This document shows, piece after piece, positions 38,321 to 47,227 of a DNA stretch of 64,000 nt. The notes below the pieces were generated by a model that did no database searches, was not told where the DNA came from, and saw only the letters and a program-made list of their open reading frames with translations. Positions within the stretch are counted from its first letter, which is position 1. The number at the start of each line of letters is the position of its first letter. The DNA is taken from the NCBI RefSeq assembly GCF_003020585.1, contig NZ_PXUE01000002.1, positions 1,178,001-1,242,000 on the forward strand, given 5' to 3'. Origin of the DNA: Chryseobacterium aurantiacum. GTDB lineage: Bacteria > Bacteroidota > Bacteroidia > Flavobacteriales > Weeksellaceae. The translations under genes were made by a program, and so were the position numbers.

Positions 38321-39809
38321 ATTGATTTTTCTTTTTACGTCTTTTCTTAAGTTCCTCCTCCGCAGGATCTTTTCCAGATCCTCCTGAAGATTTACTGAAT
38401 TGAAAAATCAAATCATTAATACTTTTACTCAGCTCCTTTGTAAGCTTTTCATTTTGACTTACCGAAACCTGCTGCTGGTGTAGATCTGGATTTAAAAACC
38501 TTTGATAACCCCTCTCTCCTATTAACTGTTCCAGCTCTCCTACATAATGTAATTTTGAGTGAATAGCATAATATTTATCGTCCTTGGATTTTATAATATG
38601 AACATCTTTTGGACTCTGTGTTTTAACATACTGCTTTACATCCCTCCTAATAGAGCCAAACACTTCTCTATTCTTACTTTTCTTAGTTTCAAAAAGCATA
38701 AAATCTTCTGGTACACCATTAGGATTCTGGCGCTTTAAATATGCTATCAGGACCTCTTTAGAAGCTTCATCAGCTATATTATAATCCTTTAGCCCTTCAA
38801 AAAGTTTTTTATCTATGGTTTCAGCAGTAAATTCAAACAGCTCATTCATTTTCAAAATATCGCTTCCTTTATACACCGATCCTGTCTTATGGTCAATCAA
38901 GCTATATCCGAAAGGTTTAAGATCGACAGCTGATTTTTCTTTATTAGAAATATGAAATACAATATCAACCCCAAAGACATCTCTCAATTTTTTCTGAAGC
39001 TCACTCTCAAATTCAATTTTAGGGAGCGTTTTTGTTTTTAGCTTTTCCTCCGGTAACATAGCCTCTTGTGCTCTATGGTCTTCAATCTTAAACACTTTGC
39101 ACGAGTACAGTTCTTTGTATTTTGAGAAAATCGCCTTAAGCTGCTTCGCTCTGGAATCATTTTTATGATTACTTAAGTTTAGTTCGGCAGTATTAATTGT
39201 TTTTTCCCGAACTCCGTTTTTCAAAATATCCAGAGCATTCTCATCATTCTTGTTTTGGATAAGCTTAAATCCGTTTCTTTCCAAAAGCAGTTCCAATTGC
39301 TTAAGAGAACCATATCGGTAACCTAGTAATTTTCCTATTTGCTCCTGCGAGTTTACCCCATACAGCTTTTCCATAACCTGGCTTAATGCTTTCTGGGCTT
39401 TAAGCTTTTCATAACTGTCATTAATTTTCTTATCCGTTTGCTTGTCTAAACGGGTTGAAATAATGTGTATGTGGTTATTTTCAGTATCATTATGGAATAC
39501 CGCTATATAAGGCTGCTGCCCGTATCCCAGCTCATCCATGAAATTTTCTGCAATACTCGTGAGCTCGTCTTTCGTATGCTCTTGAAACTTCGTGGAAATA
39601 GCAGCATGAAACTGAGGCTTCTTTACCCTTTCATTATTTGAAACAGATTTCAAATAGTCCCGAACATCCTGCTGGCTACTGTTTTCGTTAATGGAAGAAG
39701 GAAAATTTTTCATCAGCATCAGTTCTCCCGACCCTTTCTCTACTTTTTTGTCATTATACTGCACTCCGGGAAAACCTGATCCCGCAGGTTCCATGATCTT
39801 CACAATCAT
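38319..39809 (-). CDS. MOBP-type relaxase (MobB-like)
   Basis: A 496-aa protein. The histidine triad appears in HNDTENNHIHIIS (about residues 103-115), the metal-binding motif of relaxases, with an upstream YGQQPYIAVFH strand. The class is that of Bacteroidetes MOBP/BfmB-like mobilisation proteins. The C-terminal 270 residues are basic and unrecognised, ending in a KKRRKKK run. It nicks oriT and leads the strand into the channel. It overlaps mobA by 4 bp (ATGA), showing coupled translation. Confidence 0.85.
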   Translation of the reverse strand: MIVKIMEPAGSGFPGVQYNDKKVEKGSGELMLMKNFPSSINENSSQQDVRDYLKSVSNNERVKKPQFHAAISTKFQEHTKDELTSIAENFMDELGYGQQPYIAVFHNDTENNHIHIISTRLDKQTDKKINDSYEKLKAQKALSQVMEKLYGVNSQEQIGKLLGYRYGSLKQLELLLERNGFKLIQNKNDENALDILKNGVREKTINTAELNLSNHKNDSRAKQLKAIFSKYKELYSCKVFKIEDHRAQEAMLPEEKLKTKTLPKIEFESELQKKLRDVFGVDIVFHISNKEKSAVDLKPFGYSLIDHKTGSVYKGSDILKMNELFEFTAETIDKKLFEGLKDYNIADEASKEVLIAYLKRQNPNGVPEDFMLFETKKSKNREVFGSIRRDVKQYVKTQSPKDVHIIKSKDDKYYAIHSKLHYVGELEQLIGERGYQRFLNPDLHQQQVSVSQNEKLTKELSKSINDLIFQFSKSSGGSGKDPAEEELKKRRKKKNQ

Positions 39810-40165
39810 CTTGCAAGCATTGAATAGATTTTGGAAAAGATCATATTCTGCTCTCTCTTCAATTTTTCAATTTCAGAAAGCTTATCCAGGAAATCTTTCA
39901 ATGCCTCTTCAGAAATAAACTTTTGTCCATTTACGATTCTTGCAATCTGGTTAATATTGGTTTCTATCTTGATAAAAATATTATCCTGTTTTTCAATGAA
40001 AGCCATTACCTTTCGCCTTTCATCATTCAGAATTCTGTTCTCTACCGAATGGGTAATCAGGCTAGTCAGGGAAATTTGCTTTTTTGAGCAGATCCTTTTC
40101 CAGTTTTCTTTTCTGGATTTTTGGATTCTTATGATAATTAGGTCTTCTTTTCCATCTTTTTCCAT
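39806..40165 (-). CDS. MobA-like relaxosome accessory protein
   Basis: A 119-aa basic protein whose first half resembles a ribbon-helix-helix type (LIIIRIQKSRKENWKRICSK), followed by a helical NINQIARIVN segment typical of MobC/MobA-type mobilisation proteins. It probably binds oriT and helps the relaxase. Its upstream region is the 1.3-kb non-coding stretch with hairpin and repeats, consistent with an oriT next to mobA. Confidence 0.8.
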   Translation of the reverse strand: MEKDGKEDLIIIRIQKSRKENWKRICSKKQISLTSLITHSVENRILNDERRKVMAFIEKQDNIFIKIETNINQIARIVNGQKFISEEALKDFLDKLSEIEKLKREQNMIFSKIYSMLAR

Positions 40166-40370
40166 TTCTAGTTTTTCCTATGGTAAATAAATAGTCGAGA
40201 TTTTATCAAAAAAATAGCTCTTCGCTTCTTGGTAAGTAAGGGGTAATATTGTCCCTTAAAAAAATGACAGAAAAATAAATCAGTGTTTTCATTTTGTTTT
40301 GATTAAAATTTCTTTTGCAAAATTGGGGCATAAAAACACTGAAAGCAATAGTATTCATGGGGCGTGGGCT

Positions 40371-40439
40371 AAAAAAGAACACGCTGGACTTATCTGGAAG
40401 ATCTGGAGATTAAAAAAGAATGTACTGGGCTATTCTGGA
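40371..40439. repeat. Pair of 28-bp direct repeats
   Basis: Imperfect copies at 40371-40398 and 40412-40439 (period 41 bp) share aaaaaagaa, ctgg and a final tctgga. They lie in the gap between mobA and the 60-nt hairpin, so they may be protein-binding sites of the transfer origin. Role inferred. Confidence 0.45.
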
Positions 40440-40508
40440 TGATTGTACCTGATTTTCCCAAAATAAAAAAAACGAGTTCCGAAGTTTTTTCCCCTTTTTG
40501 CAAAAAAG

Positions 40509-40568
40509 GCAAGATCGTCTTTGGATCATACAACTTGAAAAGTTTGTATATACAAAGACACATCTTGC
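40509..40568. other. 60-nt nested hairpin, oriT candidate
   Basis: Three successive inverted-repeat arms nest inside each other: GCAAGAT/ATCTTGC, GTCTTTG/CAAAGAC, and ATACAACTT/AAGTTTGTAT (one bulged base), around a GAA loop. Its place in a non-coding region 344 bp upstream of mobA and the relaxase fits an origin of transfer. No nick site can be named from sequence. The other possibility is a strong transcript-ending structure. Confidence 0.5.
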
Positions 40569-40752
40569 TATATAAAGTCGCTCACTTTTTCCAGAGTTCT
40601 GAAAAGCGTCCTCACGAAACCATAAAATACTAATAACCAGGATATTGATTTCATTTATATGGTTTTTGCTGTTGAAAGAAAAAACATTGCAAATATCGAA
40701 GTGCGGAGAATAAACGAACCTGTATCCATTTTACTCAGGGTAAGTAGAAAGC

Positions 40753-41225
40753 CTGATACATTTTTACACAGGTGCTGTAATAGGGTGGGTAAAATTTACT
40801 CAGGTTAGGAAAAAACATGGGTAATTATTACGCAGGTTGCAGCTTTGACAATTAATATTCAAGATCAGAATCTACCTGATACTTTTTTATGCAGGTCTTA
40901 TAATAAGGTGGGTAAAAATTACTCCGGTGAAAAGAAAATATGGGTATTTTTTACGCAGGTTCCAATTTTTGCCTGTAATTATTTAAGATCAGACATGTAC
41001 CTGATACCATTTTCCGCACGTCCTGCAATAAGGTGAGTAAAAAATACTCAGTACATAAGAAAACATGGGTAATTTTTATCACACAGGTTCAACTTTAACC
41101 TGATCATTTAAGATCAAAATGTACTTGATATTATTTTGTGCAGGTATTTCAATATGGTGGGTAAATAGTATACAGGTTAAAAGAAAACATAAGTAATTTT
41201 TGCCCAGATTCGATATTACATATTG
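40753..41225. repeat. Four tandem ~124-bp repeats
   Basis: Four degenerate copies start at 40753, 40875, 41000 and 41124 (periods 122, 125, 124). Each holds CCTGATAC near the start, a GGTGGGTAAA...TTACTC block and an ATGGGTAATT...ACGCAGGT block, and ends with AAGATCA. GTAA/TTAC and ACCTG/CAGGT half-sites are mirrored inside each unit. No coding sequence is present across 40166-41462. The array is a likely protein-binding region for replication, transfer or control of the flanking divergent operons. Confidence 0.75.
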
Positions 41226-41431
41226 TCTAGTCCTAAAAAAGTTCACAGTTCTTGTCCTTAATCCTACAATTCATTTACAGATTCTTTTCTGGTAATAATT
41301 CTTTCATTTCTTTTCACTTTGTACAATCAAACCATTTTTATTAATTACAAGACACAAATTGGGTAACATTTTTACTTAGTTTATTACTGTAAATCAATTA
41401 TGGGGTAATATTAAAATATGAAAAAAAACAT

Positions 41432-41457
41432 TAAATTTGACAAAACGTGACAAGTCA
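41432..41457 (+). promoter_or_regulatory. Probable promoter/operator of the XRE-RM operon
   Basis: TAAATTTG (41432-41439) resembles the Bacteroidetes -7 element TAnnTTTG; no good -33 TTTG is seen. Overlapping it is TGAC at 41438 and the near-palindrome TGACAAGTCA (41448-41457), six bases before the XRE start codon. The layout suggests autoregulation by the XRE protein and a very short leader. Confidence 0.4.
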
Positions 41458-41462
41458 TTAAA

Positions 41463-41756
41463 ATGGGACAAAGAGATTTTGGCACTAAGATTCGACAATT
41501 AAGAGAGCATAAAGGATTGTTGCTTAGACAGATTGCAGCAACTTTAGAGGTGGATACAGCCCTTGTGAGTAAGATAGAACGAGGAGAAAGGAAAGCCAGC
41601 AAAGAACAGGTATATAAGTTTGCTGAATTATTAGAAATAGAACCAAATGAACTCTTGGTAATGTGGCTTTCAGACAAAATTGTGGATATGCTGCAAGAAG
41701 AACCATTGGCATATGAGGCACTTAAAAATTCGGAGAAAAGATTAAAAAACAAATAA
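41463..41756 (+). CDS. XRE-family controller protein of the RM operon
   Basis: A 97-aa helix-turn-helix protein (IRQLREHKGLLLRQIAATLEVDTALVSKIERGERKAS, shown in parts: recognition helix around TALVSKIERG, residues about 36-46). Its gene starts the plus-strand island and is followed after 4 bp by the methyltransferase gene. Like C-proteins of restriction-modification systems, it probably times expression so that methylation precedes restriction after transfer to a new host. Confidence 0.8.
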   Translation: MGQRDFGTKIRQLREHKGLLLRQIAATLEVDTALVSKIERGERKASKEQVYKFAELLEIEPNELLVMWLSDKIVDMLQEEPLAYEALKNSEKRLKNK

Positions 41757-41760
41757 CAAT

Positions 41761-43650
41761 ATGGACGGTAAGTCATTGAATATAACAGAAGACCTACTCA
41801 GTAAGTTGAAGGAAATAGTACCTGCAGCATTTACAGAGGACAAACTCAATATAGATCAATTAAAACAGTTATTAGGCGAAGGCTGTAATACTGATATTGA
41901 ACGTTACCAGTTAAATTGGGCTGGGAAGGGAGATGCTTTTAAAACTTTACAAACTCCTACAACTTCTACTCTTGAGCCTGAATTGGAAAATTCTTTAAAC
42001 TGGGATAGCTCATCAAATGTTTTTATAGAAGGTGAAAACTTAGAGGTTTTAAAGGTATTGCAAAAATCTTATTTTGGTAAGGTAGACGTTATTTACATTG
42101 ATCCGCCTTATAATACAGGTTCTGACAGTTTTATATACCCGGATAAATTTTCTATAACAAAAGAAGAATATCAAAAATTAGCAGGAGAAAAAGACTTTGA
42201 AGGACAGCTGTTAAGAGAGGGGGTTTTTAGAGCAAATCGAAAAGAAAACGGTCAATACCATTCCAATTGGCTGTCAATGATGTTACCAAGATTATATCTT
42301 TCAAGAAATCTTTTGAAAGACGATGGTTTTATATTTATATCTATAGACGATAACGAGTTATCTTCATTAAAACTGCTAATGGATGAAATTTATGGTGAAG
42401 AAAATTTTCGCAACATTTTACTAATTCGCAGGTATGATAAAAATATTAACACGCAATTTTTAGGTGAAGGGTTAAAAACTTTTAATACAGGAGTAGAATA
42501 TGTACTTATATACTCAAAAAACTCGGAATCCAAAATGAATGCAGTATTTCGAGAATCGTCGGAAGAAAGGAAAAGTCAAGGGTATTGGAAAGGATTTTGG
42601 AATGATGCTGAGAGAAAAACCATGCAGTATGAGTTATTGGGAGTAGAAATATCAGAAGGTCAATGGAAGTGGAAAGAAGAAGTCGCCAAGGAAGCTGTAG
42701 AGAATTATGAAATTTATCTTAAAGATTTTAAAGATAAGATGACACTTGAAGAATATTGGGAAAAAACAGGCTCCAATAAAAAATTTATTAAAAGAAATCC
42801 ACAGGGAAAAGGTAAGAATAAAGGTGTAGAACATTGGATTGCGCCTAGTGATAAAATTTTAAGAAATACTTTGTGGCAGGATATTTTCGCTTCAAAACAA
42901 TCTTCATATTTAGAAGTTCCTTTTAACAACCCAAAAAATGTTGACTTGTTAAAATTATTATTTTCAATTGGTTTAGGTGAAAAAAAGGATGGTGTCGTAT
43001 TGGATTTTTTTGCGGGTAGTGGTTCTACGGCTAATGCAATCATTGAATATAATGAAGAAAATGATTCATCTATAAATTTCATAACCGTTCAGCTACCTGA
43101 AGAAATTGACGAAAAACATATAGCATATCCTAAAGGCTATAGATACATCTCTGAAGTTACAAGAAGCAGAATCAAAGAAGCTATATCGTATTGGAAAACA
43201 AAATCTGAAGTTCAGCTAAGCTATTCTGATGTTAAAAAGGATTTTGGTTATAGAAGCTTTAAACTAACCCCTTCAAATTTCAAAATATGGAGATCTGACA
43301 AAATTTCAAATGAAGAAGAGTTGATTGCGCAGGCTGAACTATTCTCTGAAAATGTTGAAAATGATACTAAATCTATAAATATCATTTGGGAATTAGTTAT
43401 AAAGAACGGTTACAGTCTTTCAGCAACTATTTCTGAAATAGACAAAGGTGATTCTAAATATTATGTAGTGGGAGATAATGATTTAGCGGTTATTACTTCA
43501 AAATTTACGGATAGTATTCAAAAAGATATTATTAGCTCCAAACCCAAACGAGTGATAGCATTAGATTCTGTTTTCAATAATGATGATTGTATGAAAACTA
43601 ACGCAATTCTCAAGTTTGAACAAGACGGAATTTACTTTAATTCAATTTAA
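41761..43650 (+). CDS. mod: Type III restriction-modification methyltransferase (Mod)
   Basis: A 629-aa adenine-specific DNA methyltransferase. The catalytic DPPYNTG is at about residues 113-119 and the S-adenosylmethionine-binding VLDFFAGSGST at about 412-422, the motif order of beta-class Mod proteins. The region between them (about 200-380) should carry the target recognition domain. Mod alone methylates one strand of a 5-6-bp asymmetric site and is required for restriction by Res. It is coupled to the XRE gene upstream. Confidence 0.9.
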   Translation: MDGKSLNITEDLLSKLKEIVPAAFTEDKLNIDQLKQLLGEGCNTDIERYQLNWAGKGDAFKTLQTPTTSTLEPELENSLNWDSSSNVFIEGENLEVLKVLQKSYFGKVDVIYIDPPYNTGSDSFIYPDKFSITKEEYQKLAGEKDFEGQLLREGVFRANRKENGQYHSNWLSMMLPRLYLSRNLLKDDGFIFISIDDNELSSLKLLMDEIYGEENFRNILLIRRYDKNINTQFLGEGLKTFNTGVEYVLIYSKNSESKMNAVFRESSEERKSQGYWKGFWNDAERKTMQYELLGVEISEGQWKWKEEVAKEAVENYEIYLKDFKDKMTLEEYWEKTGSNKKFIKRNPQGKGKNKGVEHWIAPSDKILRNTLWQDIFASKQSSYLEVPFNNPKNVDLLKLLFSIGLGEKKDGVVLDFFAGSGSTANAIIEYNEENDSSINFITVQLPEEIDEKHIAYPKGYRYISEVTRSRIKEAISYWKTKSEVQLSYSDVKKDFGYRSFKLTPSNFKIWRSDKISNEEELIAQAELFSENVENDTKSINIIWELVIKNGYSLSATISEIDKGDSKYYVVGDNDLAVITSKFTDSIQKDIISSKPKRVIALDSVFNNDDCMKTNAILKFEQDGIYFNSI

Positions 43651-43664
43651 AAGCTACTATCTTT

Positions 43665-44423
43665 ATGTTAATTAATGTTAATAATATTCAATGCAGGAAC
43701 ATTGATCAATACAAGGCTTCTAATAGAGCAACCCCATTTTGGATAGCCAAGTATATTTTTAATTATGAGTCTGAATCATTTGATAAAAAAGTGTTAGACT
43801 TTATAGAAGCTGAAGGATTAAGATTGGCGCAAGCTGTAAATGATAACGCTGCCAATGCATCAACAAGAAGACGATCAAATGAACGAAAACAAAGTAATGC
43901 TATAGCTGGTGTTTTAGCAGAATACTGTTGGAAGCACTTTATAAACGCAAATAGTTTGGAGTTACTTGTCAAGGAAACATCATTTGAACAAGCAGCTTCA
44001 CAGATTGATTTAGAAACTTTAAAAAATAACAAAACTATAGAAGTTCGTTCTTCTTTTCCACGTAACGGAATTGAGTTTGCTATTTGTAGTCCAAATTATC
44101 AATTTGATATATTAGGTCCGTATAAAAACAATTATAAACCAAATGAAATTCAAAAAGATTTTTATTTACGTGTACTTTTTCATGTACCGACTCCGATAAG
44201 TTTTTTGACAATGTTTAAAAGAGATGGATTTCCTGTGTACTTAACAGGTGGAGCTTCTTGGGATATGATGGCCGATGATAATGTTGCAATAGAAAAAAAC
44301 TTAGTTCCTGAGGACGATATAAATGATACTGAAATTCAATCAGTTTACAGAGTAATTCCATTCAGCAGAGCTTTAGATTGCAAGGATATTTTAACCCTAA
44401 TTAAAGAATCAGAAAACTCTTAA
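43665..44423 (+). CDS. Nuclease-like accessory protein in the type III RM operon
   Basis: A 252-aa protein between mod and res, with 14- and 18-bp gaps. A segment SQIDLETLKNNKTIEVRSSF (about residues 111-130) has the D-x(n)-E-x-R/K spacing of PD-(D/E)XK-like folds, with an upstream helix rich in Arg/Asn (NDNAANASTRRRSNERKQSN). Standard type III systems have only mod and res, so this gene is extra. It may be a second nuclease or a specificity/control factor. Family not recognised; catalytic assignment is tentative. Confidence 0.55.
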   Translation: MLINVNNIQCRNIDQYKASNRATPFWIAKYIFNYESESFDKKVLDFIEAEGLRLAQAVNDNAANASTRRRSNERKQSNAIAGVLAEYCWKHFINANSLELLVKETSFEQAASQIDLETLKNNKTIEVRSSFPRNGIEFAICSPNYQFDILGPYKNNYKPNEIQKDFYLRVLFHVPTPISFLTMFKRDGFPVYLTGGASWDMMADDNVAIEKNLVPEDDINDTEIQSVYRVIPFSRALDCKDILTLIKESENS

Positions 44424-44441
44424 CACTTAGTTTAAAAATTT

Positions 44442-47201
44442 ATGAAATTAAAATTTGATTCCAAACAAGCTTACCAGTTGGAAGCAATTCAATCCGTGAT
44501 TGATTTGTTCGAAGGGCAAAATTTGAACAGTTCGGACTTTGAATTCTCTTTTACTTCTGAAAATAGTGGTAGTATTAAATTTACTGAAACTGGTGTTGGT
44601 AATAATTTAACGCTTACCGAAGAGCAAATTTTTGTTAATCTCAATAAGGTGCAAATCGCTAACAGCCTTGGAACAGATGAAATATCTGCTACATTAGAAA
44701 AACTATGGTACAATGAGATAGCTGATAATAAAGGTAATATCACAAATACAGCCATAGCAGCTCCATTTCCGAATTTTTCCGTAGAAATGGAAACTGGTAC
44801 CGGTAAAACGTATGTATATTTGCGCTCTGTCTATGAATTGAACAAAGTGTATGGTTTTAAAAAATTTGTAATTGTAGTACCTTCTGTAGCTATTCGTGAA
44901 GGGGTGCTTAAGAGCCTTTCTATAACATTTGACCATTTCCAAGGATTGTACGAAAATCAGCCTGCTGAATTTAAGGTATATGATTCAAGCCGTTTGGCAG
45001 ATTTAGGAAACTTTGCTAAAAGTAATGCTATTCAGATATTGGTTATTAATATTGATAGCTTTACCAAAGATGCTAACGTCATTAATCAAATAAGAGAAAC
45101 CGGTATTAAGCCAATCGAATATCTGCAAAAATCTAGTCCAATAGTGATTATTGATGAGCCACAGAATATGGAAACAGATATTCGTAAAAGGGCTATTGCT
45201 AATCTTAGCCCATTATTTACTCTTAGATATTCTGCTACGCACAAAAACCCATACAATCTAATCTATAAGTTAGACCCCGTAAAGGCTTATGATCTAGGAT
45301 TAGTAAAACAAATAGAAGTAGATTCTGTAGTAACGAAAAATGATAGCTCCGGAGTATTCATAAGTATAGATAATTTTATCTCGAAAAAGCAATCTATCAC
45401 GGCTAAAATTTCAATATATGTAAACGATAAAAGTGGTGTTAACAAAAAACAAGTTACAGCCAAAATTGGAGATGATCTATATAAATTGTCAAAAGGCTGG
45501 GATATTTATAAAGACGGTTATGTAATCAATGAACTGGATGCAGAGAATGGTTATATTGAGTTTTCAAGCGGGCAAATAGTATATCAAGGTGAAGCTGTAG
45601 GCGGATTAACAGATCAGATACAAAAGGAGATGATAGATGCTACTGTTGAAAATCATTTTAAGAAAGAAAAGGAGTTGAAGGCAAAAGGCATAAAAGTATT
45701 ATCCATTTTCTTTATTGATCGGGTAGCAAATTACAGAACCTATGATGAACAAAACTATGCTGTAAAAGGGAAATTTGCTTTGTGGTTTGAGGAAAGTTTT
45801 AATAAGTGGAAGAATATGCCTGCATATAAAGGAATGTATGATTTTGAAATTTCGGATGTACATGACGGTTATTTTAGTCAGGACAAAGGAAAATTTAAGG
45901 ATTCTAAAGAGGGTAAATCCACCAAAGCGGATGACGAAACCTTTAAACTCATCATGCAGGACAAAGAAAGACTATTGAATATAGATACTCCTTTGCGCTT
46001 CATCTTTAGTCATTCCGCATTAAGAGAGGGCTGGGATAATCCAAATGTATTTCAAATTTGCACATTAAATGAAACCAAATCAGAAATGAAAAAACGTCAG
46101 GAAATTGGACGTGGCTTGCGATTATGCGTTGACCAAAGTGGTGAACGTAATTTGGAACGTTCTGTTAATCGTCTCACTGTAATTGCCAATGAGTCATACG
46201 AAGCATTCTCAAAAGCATTGCAATCTGAAATTGAAGAAGATACAGGAGTTAAATTTGAAGGTCGTATTAAGAATGCAAGAGAGCGTAAAAAAGTACAGTT
46301 AAAAGACAAATGGCTTGAAGATTCACTATTTTTGGAACTGTGGGAAAAAATAAAATATTGTACAGAGTACAAAGTAGATTACAGTACAGCTGAACTTATT
46401 AAAAATTGTGTAGCAGCACTCAAAAAAATGCCTTCAATAGAAAAACCTGTTATCTATCGTGAAAAAAATATTGCCAGATTCATTAGAGATAAAGAAGGCA
46501 ATTTGCTGGAATTAGGCGGGGAACAAAAAGGATCTAAAGAAAAGATAATCAAAGATACACAGTATAATATTCCTGATTTTGTAGCATATATTCAATCCAA
46601 AACGGAACTTACACGAGATACCATTACCAAGATTATCCTACAATCCAATCGTTTAGGTGAAATCTTCAATAATCCACAATTGTTTATGGATACTGTAGTG
46701 AAGATTATCATAGATGAATTTGACAGAATTAAAATAAATGGTATAGAATATGAAAAAATAGCCGGACAAACCTACGAAATGAAATTGTTTGAAACGGCTG
46801 AAATAGAACAATACCTAGATAATTTAGTAGAAGTTAAGAAACAGATAAAAACGCTTTACAACTATATTTTAATTGATTCTTTGAGCAGTCCTGAAAAGCG
46901 TTTTGCGGAAGATTGTGAAACCAGAGATGATATTTTGTTCTATGTCAAACTTCCTTCCAAGTTCCAAATCAAAACACCTATTGGATCATACAATCCAGAC
47001 TGGGCGTTGATTAAGAAAGAGGACGGCGAAGAAACTAAAATTTATTTTGTAACGGAAACTAAAGATGCCAAAGCAGCCAAAGACAGGTCCTTATTAAGAG
47101 ATAGAGAGCGGATGAAGATAGAATGTGCAGAAAAGCACTTTGCTGTAATAGATCAGGTTAATTATCGTGTAGTAGGCTCGGTAAGCGATCTAAAAGTATA
47201 A
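44442..47201 (+). CDS. res: Type III restriction enzyme Res subunit (helicase-nuclease)
   Basis: A 919-aa protein. The SF2 helicase motifs are METGTGKTYVYLR (about residues 113-125), DEPQNM (about 238-243), SATHKNP and the motif-VI region RQEIGRGLRL (about 551-560). A C-terminal endonuclease domain carries PDWALI and ETKDAK (about residues 853-880), a PD-(D/E)XK site. With Mod it translocates or slides between two head-to-head sites and cuts about 25-27 bp from one of them. Length is normal for Res. Confidence 0.9.
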   Translation: MKLKFDSKQAYQLEAIQSVIDLFEGQNLNSSDFEFSFTSENSGSIKFTETGVGNNLTLTEEQIFVNLNKVQIANSLGTDEISATLEKLWYNEIADNKGNITNTAIAAPFPNFSVEMETGTGKTYVYLRSVYELNKVYGFKKFVIVVPSVAIREGVLKSLSITFDHFQGLYENQPAEFKVYDSSRLADLGNFAKSNAIQILVINIDSFTKDANVINQIRETGIKPIEYLQKSSPIVIIDEPQNMETDIRKRAIANLSPLFTLRYSATHKNPYNLIYKLDPVKAYDLGLVKQIEVDSVVTKNDSSGVFISIDNFISKKQSITAKISIYVNDKSGVNKKQVTAKIGDDLYKLSKGWDIYKDGYVINELDAENGYIEFSSGQIVYQGEAVGGLTDQIQKEMIDATVENHFKKEKELKAKGIKVLSIFFIDRVANYRTYDEQNYAVKGKFALWFEESFNKWKNMPAYKGMYDFEISDVHDGYFSQDKGKFKDSKEGKSTKADDETFKLIMQDKERLLNIDTPLRFIFSHSALREGWDNPNVFQICTLNETKSEMKKRQEIGRGLRLCVDQSGERNLERSVNRLTVIANESYEAFSKALQSEIEEDTGVKFEGRIKNARERKKVQLKDKWLEDSLFLELWEKIKYCTEYKVDYSTAELIKNCVAALKKMPSIEKPVIYREKNIARFIRDKEGNLLELGGEQKGSKEKIIKDTQYNIPDFVAYIQSKTELTRDTITKIILQSNRLGEIFNNPQLFMDTVVKIIIDEFDRIKINGIEYEKIAGQTYEMKLFETAEIEQYLDNLVEVKKQIKTLYNYILIDSLSSPEKRFAEDCETRDDILFYVKLPSKFQIKTPIGSYNPDWALIKKEDGEETKIYFVTETKDAKAAKDRSLLRDRERMKIECAEKHFAVIDQVNYRVVGSVSDLKV

Positions 47202-47227
47202 TTTAATATAGCCCCAAACTAAAAATT

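Noticed and set aside
40753..41225. CRISPR or coding repeat
   Set aside because: The repeated unit is ~124 bp without separate spacers, and no frame stays open through the units.
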